Source: Dromiciops gliroides
Lineage: Eukaryota; Chordata; Mammalia; Microbiotheria; Microbiotheriidae
Length of the DNA stretch: 64,000 nt
Direction: 5' to 3'
Assembly (NCBI RefSeq): GCF_019393635.1
Contig: NC_057863.1
Location: 641,797,306-641,861,305 of the forward strand
Each line of letters begins with the position of its first letter. Positions within the stretch are counted from its first letter, which is position 1. Of this stretch, positions 12,483 to 21,400 are shown piece after piece. The position numbers and the translations under genes are program-made. Below the pieces are notes generated by a model. It ran no database searches. It worked only from the letters and a program-made list of their open reading frames with translations, and was not told the DNA's origin.

Positions 12483-15400
12483 GTCTGTCTGTCTCTGTCT
12501 CTCCCTCTCTCTTCTCTCTCTTTCTCTTACTCTCTTTCTCTCTCTCTTCCTGTCTCTTTCTTCTCTCTCTCTCTTTCTCTCTCTCTCTCAATGTCTCCCT
12601 CAGTCTCTCTCTCTCTCTCAATGTCTGTCTCTGTTGCTATTTCTCCATCTCTCTCCTCTCTCCCTCTCACGTTCTGTCTCTACCTCTCTCCTCTCCTTCT
12701 CTCTTACTCTCTTTCTCTCTCTTCCTGTTTCTTTCTTCTCTCTCTCTCTCTCTCTCAATGTCTGTCTGTCTGTCTCTCTCAGTGTCTGTCTCTCTCAATC
12801 TCTCTCAATGTCTATCTCTCTCAGTCTCTCTCTCTCAATGTCTGTCTATCTGTCTGTCTCTCTCTCTCTTTCTCTCTCGCAGTCTTTGCCCTCGTTTCTG
12901 GAAAGCCTGACTCTAACCCTTCCACCCCCAACTCCTCAGATTCCTGGCACAGCCTTCTCCCTCAGCCTGGGTCTCAGAAGCACCACCCTTACTGTCTGGT
13001 TTTAGTGCCCTTCTGTCTGATCTCCAACACTCAGGCCGGTTCCTAGTCTCCCAGACTTACTCCCCCAAGTCCTGTCTGCCAGTCCTGACCCTCCCAAGGT
13101 TGCTGCAGCCAAGCCTTTCCCTGGCAGCATGGGCCCCAAACTCACGGCAGAGCCGTTGGCTCCTCCAGGGCAGCACACGGGCACCGGCCTCCTGACAGGC
13201 AGCCATGTAGCTCCTGAGAGAGCGGCACAGTGCATTGTGGTTCCCCCGGCTACGGATGGCATCGGCCACGCAGCTCTGGAAGAAGGGTTCGGGGGGCAAA
13301 ATCCTGTGGCAAGGGGCAAAAGGGCCCTCAGCTAACAGCAGGAGCCCACAGGAGTTAGGCCCCCGGAATGGGGCACTTGCAGCCTTCCCCACAGTGGGGC
13401 AGCTGGGGCTGGGGCAGGGCTGGGGCAGAGGACAGGGTTGAAGGCCAGATTCTGGGGTCAAGGACATTAGGTCATCCGCACTGTTACCATTGTAATTCCC
13501 ACACAGCCCTATGGTATAGCCTTGATAGGTCTCGGGCAGTGTCAGGCTGAGGTGGGGGCCCCTGCTGAGCAGCAGGCGAGGCCCTCCCTGGGCCACCAGC
13601 ACCATTGATGCCCCCTGCATGAAGGCTCGGACCCCACCTCCAGGAAGCCCAAATGGAAGACAGCATCGAACTCCGTCCACCTGGGGTCAGGAAAGAGATG
13701 GGGTCAGGGAGACCTCCTGAAACAAGAATTCTTCCTGAGAATAATCTGGGGGCTTTGTGGGGTCAGTGACCAAAGACAAAATCAAGGAGATGAAGAAGAA
13801 ATTGAGGGAGGAGAGAGGAAAGGAAGTGAGGGGTGGGGAGATAGGAAGAGGAGAAAGAACAGAGACAGAAAAGAAATGTAGAGACAGACAAATGGATTCC
13901 ACAGAGACAAATTGGGACATGCAAGTGACAGGATACCCAGAGATCCAGCTACACAAAGAGATTGGGACAGAGAGACCTCATCCCCACCCTTGGCCCTAAA
14001 TACTCCGTCTTTGTGAGGACTTCCAGATTTTCTCTTCATCCCTGACTCTCCCCAGGCTCAGAGCCCTTGGCCCTGCCCTCTCTCCAGCTCCCAAGGTATG
14101 TCACAGATGCCACCACTCACCGTGACATAGCCCCAGTCCCTTCGATCGAGGCCAAAGTGGTGTCCAGCAGTTGTGAGGGTGATACGGTTCACAGCAGCTC
14201 TGTATCCACTATTATCCACCAACACTGAAAAATGTGGGATATCCTCTGGGCAGGCAGGGGTTGTACCAGCCATGGCATAGGAGCAATGCCCGCGGAGATG
14301 GAAGGTGGCACCATCAAAAGTTCGACAATGAGGACCTCCAGAGACCAGGCAGAGCCCTGGGCCCGAGAGCCCAGGGGCAAGGGTGTCCTCGGGAGGCATG
14401 CAGGGGCAGAACACCTGGCCTCCAGGCTGGCAGATGCAGGGGCCTCTGCATGGCTCCCCCCAAATTCCTGGGATCCGGAGGCCTGGTTTGTAGTACCGGC
14501 CAGAGAAGAGGCAGCCACACTGACTTGGGGGCACACAGGCTGTCCCGCTGAGCACAAAGCCAGGATCACACACACAGCCCTCTCGACATCGTCCCGTCTG
14601 GCAACCTGCAGGTCCTGAGAGGCTCTCACAGGTGAGCGGGCAAGCTGGTCCACACAGCTCATAGTGGGAGTGAACAGGGCATGAAGGGCCTGTGGGGAGA
14701 GAGGTCAAGGGAATGACCCTACCCAGGGACTCCCAAACCTTCCCCACTTCCCTATGAAGTCAGATGCCCATTGACATTTGGATCCCTTGGGATACAGGAG
14801 CCTAGATGCTTGGATGGCTGCAGGTGAATTCCCTGAGTCCCTGATGAGGCAGAGATCCCTTAGGGGCCAAGGGCCCAGATACCACGATCCCTGCACTCAC
14901 GGCAAAAGTCTGGGGTCCTCCACGGATAGATGAGAACCCCTTCCTCCTGGCAGGCAGCAACATAGTCCCCAATGATTGGGCAGGCCCCTCTGCTAGGAAT
15001 GAGGCATGCATCTCGAATGCAGTCTTGAAAATAGCCTTGGGGAGTCAGTCGATGGTGGCACCGTCGGAAGGGTCCCTCAGAGGCTATGAGAATGTGACAG
15101 ACACCGATGGCCTCTTTGCAATGGCCACTTACATCCTTCCAGTTCCCTTCCACCTCTTCCCTACAGCTCTCTGTTGCTCCAACACGGCAGCTATGGACCA
15201 GGGCCCTGGCACCAGGCAAGTCGGAGACTGGAGGACATCCCAATGTGGACAGGTCATTGGTAGGGTCTCCATCAAAGTTCGAACAGAGACCGGCCACCAG
15301 TCCTGAGTAGCTCCTGGGTAGAGCCAGCACCAGGTGGTTGCCACCATCAAAGGCCACTTCAAGGCCGAAAGGACAGCTCACGACAGTGTCCCACCCTCTT

Positions 15401-18400
15401 CGGAAAATCAGGACACGGCTGCCCACTTGGTACGGAAGGTTCCGCCATGCGCCATTCACCTGTGTGCATAAGGGACGGAGGTCATGTCAGGGGGAGACAG
15501 AAGGAGAGATCCCCAGGGGACATTTGTCACCAGCAGGAACCATGTTGAGGGTGGTGAGAGAGAAGGAATCCAGGGAAGAACTGAGAGACCAAGATACTAA
15601 GAGGCAGAAAGACAGAAGGCAAAAGGCATATGGAGAGAATGAGACATAGGGTGATATGGGGAAATAGAGATACAGAGAAAGATAGAGACACAGAGGGGGA
15701 CAGAGACAAGAGGAGAAAGAGAAAGTCCCACTGAGAGATGGGGAGAGATAGAGACACGGAAGAGAAAGAGTAAGGAACACATGGAGACACTGTGAGAGAC
15801 ATGGTGAGACAGAGACACAAAGAGCGGGAAGGGCATACAGAAAGTCGGAGACAGACAGATACAGGGAGAGCCAATCTTCACAATCTTCCTAGACACACGG
15901 AAATGGTGAGCCCCAGAGAGTGTAGGAGACACTTGGAAAGAGAGAGACACAAGGAGAGATGCAGAGAGATGGTAAAAGACAGAGACAGAGAGAGGGGAGG
16001 GGAGGGAGAGAGAGAGGGAGAGAGAGAAAAGGAGGGAGGGGGAGAGAGAGGAAGGGAGGAGAGAGAGAGAGAGAGAAGGAGGGAGGGAGAGAAAGAGGAA
16101 GGGAGGAGAGAGAGAGACAGAGAGGGAGTGAGGGAGGGGGAGAGAGACAGGGAGGGAGGGAGAGAGAGGGGGAGAGAGAGAGAGGGGGAGAATAATAGAC
16201 AATGAAAGAGCCAAAAGGGGGCGGGGCAGGGGGCTGCAGGGAGGGGGGGAAGGGGGGGTCAGGGAGAGAAAAGGAGACCAAGAAGCAAGGAGAAAAAAAA
16301 GATCAAGACAAAGGAGGGCTGAGTGACAAGGTCATGAAGATACAAACCGGGGTCCAGGAATCTCTCTGTCTCTTACCAGAACCTTGCCAGGCTGGCCCTG
16401 GTCCAGGTGGACACTACATCCTGGTACATAGACCTTGACCCCTCTGGGTATTCCTGCAGGTCCAGAGTTGAGTAGGACACGGAAGGGGGTGAGGGCCTGC
16501 TTCCCCCTGGAGTCGTAGCTTCTGAGGCCACTGAGCAGGTAGCTGCAGGAACCAGAGAAGCCATAGCGTCTCCCATCAAAAGTCTCAAAGTGGCCAGCGC
16601 CTGCAGCCCGGCAGGTGGCAATCCTGGCGGCCCGGCAGCCGCGCACACCTGCGGTCACGGCACAGTGCTCGCGAGGTCCACAGCTCGCTGCCTGACAGCG
16701 AGCCTGGCCCCCATTGGCAGGGCACTGGCAGCGGCGGCCACAGCCCGGGCCCAACCAGATAGCTTCCCCGGGCCCTAGGAGCAGTCCGTTCAGTAGGCAG
16801 CCACAGCCTGGGCCCCTGTCAGGCACACACGTGGGGCCACTACGCACAAAGCCGGGGTCGCAGGCACAGGTCTCCAGGCAGGGGAGTGGGCACTGCTGGG
16901 AAGGTCTTCCCTCTTGGTCTGCACACGTGGCAGGACAGGCAGAGCCACATGGCTCATAGTGACTGTTGGGTCCGCAAGTCCGTGCTTCGTGGGTAAAGGA
17001 GATAAAGAGGGGCTATGATGAGCCCCCACACTGCCCCCCAGGAGGCTCTGAGCCCAAGAGCCAAGCTCCTCCAGCCCTCCCTTCACCCAGGATCCAAAAG
17101 AGCCCATCTCATTTCCTAGGACCCAGAAACCCTTAGCTCCCTCACCAGCCCCAGGACACAGAGTTCTCAGTCTCTGAGATAAAGAATCTCACTAGTACCA
17201 GCCTAATCCATATTAAGAATGTTCTCTAGAACATCCCACATGAGTGGTCATCTACACTCTGCTTGAAGACCTACCAGCAGTGACAGGGAACTCTAAACCT
17301 TCAGAGGTAGCCCAGACCCTTGTTGGATAGATCCCCACCCTTGGGAGGTTGCTCTGGCACTTAAACTCTGCCTCTCCTCCATGTACTGCACCTGCCTTGT
17401 CCTTCTTTTTTTTGGCAGGGTAATGAGGGTTAAGTGACTTGCCCAGAGTCACACAGCTAGTAAGTGTCAAGTGTCTGAGGACAGATTTGAACTCAGGTCC
17501 TCCTGAATCCAGGGCCAGCTCTTTATCCTTTGCACCACTTAGCTGCCCCATCCTTCCCCCTTAAAGCCAAGATTCCTTTTCCATACCCACCCCAAGGCTT
17601 CTCTTCTCCTGGCCAAACAACCCAGTTCTTTCAACTAGTTCCTATACAGCACCATGTCTAGTCATTTCCCCTGGCCCTAGTGTGATACCTAGAAATGAAT
17701 TTGATATTCTAGATGTATTCTGGCCAGGGCGAAGGACAGTGAGAACATCACATCCCTTGTCCTGGACATACTGCCTCCACTGAGACGAACAATTTCCTGT
17801 TAGCATTGCTTTATTACACTCACTTTTAGCTTCCAGAAACTAGGTGGATCAGTGGACTGAGTGTCAGGCTTGGGGTCATGAAGACTCGCGAGTTCAAATC
17901 TGACCTCAGACACTTCCTAGCTATGTGACAAATCACTTCATCCTGTTTGCCTCAGTTTCCTCATTTGTCAAATGACCTGGAAAAGGAAATGGTAAACCAC
18001 TCCAGCATCTTTGCCAAGAAAACCCTAAATGGGGTCAGGAAGAGTTGGCAATGACTAAACAAAAAATTAGTCACAGTCAACTTAACCCCACCAGACCTTT
18101 CACAGGACTTGTCCTCCTGCCAGACTTCTCCTGTTCTGCAATTGTGAAGCTGACCTTTTGAATCTAAGGAAAGGACTTAATGTTTACCACTAACAAATTT
18201 AATATTACCAGATTGACCCCAGAATTCTAACTTGTTGCCTGATTAGCTTTTTTTTTTTTTGGTTCAAGAATCTCTCATATCTCCCAACTTTGCATCATCT
18301 GCAAATTTAGGGAAGGAGAAGGGAGGTGAAGGAGGAGAGGGGAGAAAGAGGTGTAGAGAAAAATAGAAGAGGAGAGCAGAATGGGAAAGAAGAGGAAAGG

Positions 18401-21400
18401 ACCCAAATTTACCTACAAACATCATTAGCATTTTATACAATAATAAAAACCCAGAAAGAAGCAACAATAGAAGCTACAACTTTAAAATGCATAAATTACT
18501 ATTTTTTTTAACCTACTAAGACACATCTGAGATTTCTATAAATATAACTACAGAACACTTTACAAGATGACAAATAATTGGAGAAATATTCACTGCACAT
18601 GCTAGAGCTGTGCCAACATAATGAAAATGGCAACCTCATCTAAATTTATTGGCAGAATTAGTGCCCTAAATTACTATAGGGATACTTATAAGACTTAGAT
18701 ATTAGAATTAATTAAATTCGATTAGTACAGGGCAACTAGGTAGCAAAGTGGATAGAGCAGACAGACCCCAAGTCAGGAAGATCTGAGTTCAAATCCAGTC
18801 TTAGACATGTACTAGCTTGTGACTCTGGGCAAGTCACTTAACCCTGTTTGCCTCAGTTTCCTCATCTGTAAAATGAGCTGGAGAAGGGAAATGGCAGACC
18901 ACTCCAGTGTCTTTACCGAGAAAACCCCAAATAGGGTCACAGAAAGTCTGACATGATTGAACAACAAGAAACTCAGTTGCAGGAACAAGAGTTCAGAATC
19001 TCAAGAAAAATAATAAGAAAAAAGTAGGAATGAAAGAAGGGGCCTAGCATTACTAGACTTTAAACTGTATTATAAGTCGGCAATGATAAAAGCTTTGGTA
19101 CTGTTTTTTTAAATGCAGAAGTGGGACAGCTAGGTGGCGCAGTGGATAAAGCATCAACCCTAGATTCAAGAGGACCTGAGTTCAAATTCGGCCTTGGACA
19201 CTTGACACTAGCTATGTGACCCTGGGCAAGTCACTTAACCCTCATTGCCCCCCTCCCCAAATGAGGAAGTTGATCCGTGGAACAGACTAGATCAGCAAGA
19301 ATCAGTAGCCTTGTGTTTGAGAGGGAGATGGGGAGGAGAGGAGACTGGAAAGAGCGGAGATGGGAAGTAACCTTTCCAACTTTTTGCCATCTGAAAATCT
19401 GATAGACGGTTCATTTTCGCTTTCATTCAAGTCACTGATAATGAGCTGGCTCCTTTCCTCCTGGGCAAGGCCACAGGAGGTCCCCATCTGCTCCGTAGGA
19501 TCCTGAAATCCACTGCCCGCCAGCCCAAGGACAGACACCTCTAGATTCCTCAGCCCAAGGACCCAGGGGTCCTTGACTCCCCCTTCCTTGCCTTCAGAAG
19601 ACACCCCAGGGTCCAGGATCCCCACCCCTCTGTCCCAAGAGGCCCCTCCCCACCCCGTGCACTTACGGCAGTTGGTCTGGAGCCTCCAGAGGACCAGGGA
19701 TACTCCCTCCCGTTGGCAGGCATGGGCATAAGTCTCCAGTTCTCGGCAAATCACCGGCCTGTAGCCAGGGACAGAGCAAGCCGCCTGCAGGCAACTGAGC
19801 ACGAAGGGCTTAGGATTCAGGATCGGGTGGCAGCTTTGGAAGGGGCCCAGCGGGCGCTCCATGGCCATGCACGTTCTCACCCCGGGCCCATCGGGACCCA
19901 GAGTACACAAAGACCCCCATTGCAAGTGGCAGGGGGCATGAGACGGCTCCAAAGCCCAAGCTTGGGCAAAGATTCGGGGAGAGACAGAGGGGCTAAGGAC
20001 TGTGTTCTGCTGCCTGAGGCTGAAGTCATCTGCGGGATCCCCGTTGAAGTTCCCACAGAGGCCCCCGACATGGTTCCGGTACCCGTCAGACACTCTGAGG
20101 TACAGAGCTTGCTGCCAGTCGTAGATCAGGCGGAAAGCGATCTGAGACCGGATTCCGGCTCCTGTCACGACGCCTACCCCGGCCTGGGCTCCAGTCCTTG
20201 TACTGGTTCCGGTCCAAGTCCCAGACCCTGGTCCTGCCTTGGCCCCAGTCTCTGTCCCGGTCCAAGTCCTAGACCCTGGTCCTGCCTTTGCCCCAGTCTC
20301 GCTCCCGGTCCAAGTCCCAGACTCTGATCCTGCCTTGGCCTTAGTCTTGGTCCCAGTCCAAGTTCCAGACTCTGATCCTGCCTTGGCTGAGGCCCCGGTC
20401 CCTGTCCAAGTTTCCATCCGTGTCCCTGCCCCTGACTTAGCTGAGGCACCTGCCTTGGTTTCGGTCCCGGTCCCCGTCCAGCTCCCGGCCCCTGCTCCTG
20501 CCCCTGCCCCTGCCTTGGCCTCGGTCCCAGTTCCAGTTCCGGTCCGGGTCTCTGCCTCAGCCTGGACCTCGACCCACAGCTCAGTCCCTCGGTAAGAGAG
20601 TCGAAGCCTTCCGCTTGCCAGGGTCACCGGTAACCGAACACGCTGCTGGTCGACCTGCGGGAAGACGGGTCTGTGAAGGACCCAGGAGTCCTGAGGAAGA
20701 GGGGCAGGGCCCGGCAACGCGTAACGAAGGGGCTCCGGGAAGGGAGTGGGACATGCTACTAGGGGCCCGGTTCCCTGATCTATAAGAAAGGAATGGGACT
20801 GGGGGACAGATGCCCGGGGTCTATAAGGCGGAAGGACCCCCAGGTCCTTACCCTAACGAAGCCATATTCGTATCTGGCAGCCGTGATAGTGTAGCCGAAT
20901 ATATTGAGGGCGACATAGCGGAGTGGCAGTCGGCCCCCAGCGCCCCCAGCCCACACGTGGAAGGCTGGGAGCCCCGCCCCGGGGACACCTTGGGTCGAGC
21001 GACACACTGTGTACGAACAGGCTCCTGGAACTGCATAGGAACGACCGTCGAAGGTGTGAAAGTGCGGGACCCCCGACGCCCAGCAAGTCCCCGCAGTTGC
21101 AGGCTTAGAGCCAGGCTCAGCTTCGGCCCCAGTTTCTCTCGCTGTCTCCTTCACCGTCCCAAACCCAGTTTCCTCCAGAGGTACTCCCAAAGACTCCTGT
21201 CCGGATTCTACCGTGGAAACTCCCACGCTTCCAAGCCCAGATTCCGGCACAGACATCCCCAGGTTCCCAAGTCCGGATTCTGACCCAGATCTCCCCATGG
21301 GCCCAGTTCCGGATTGCGCCCCAGACCCCGCAATGGGCCCAATCCTGGGTTCTTCCAGAGATGCACCCAGCTGCCCTGGCTGGTGTGCGGAAACAGACCC

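Noticed and set aside
12390-13046. 218-codon Ser/Leu-rich open frame
   Set aside because: It is a direct translation of the CT microsatellite in an intron.
15597-16214. Ser/Leu/Pro-rich open frames on the minus strand
   Set aside because: They are translations of the GA/CT tract between FCGBP-like exons 5 and 6.
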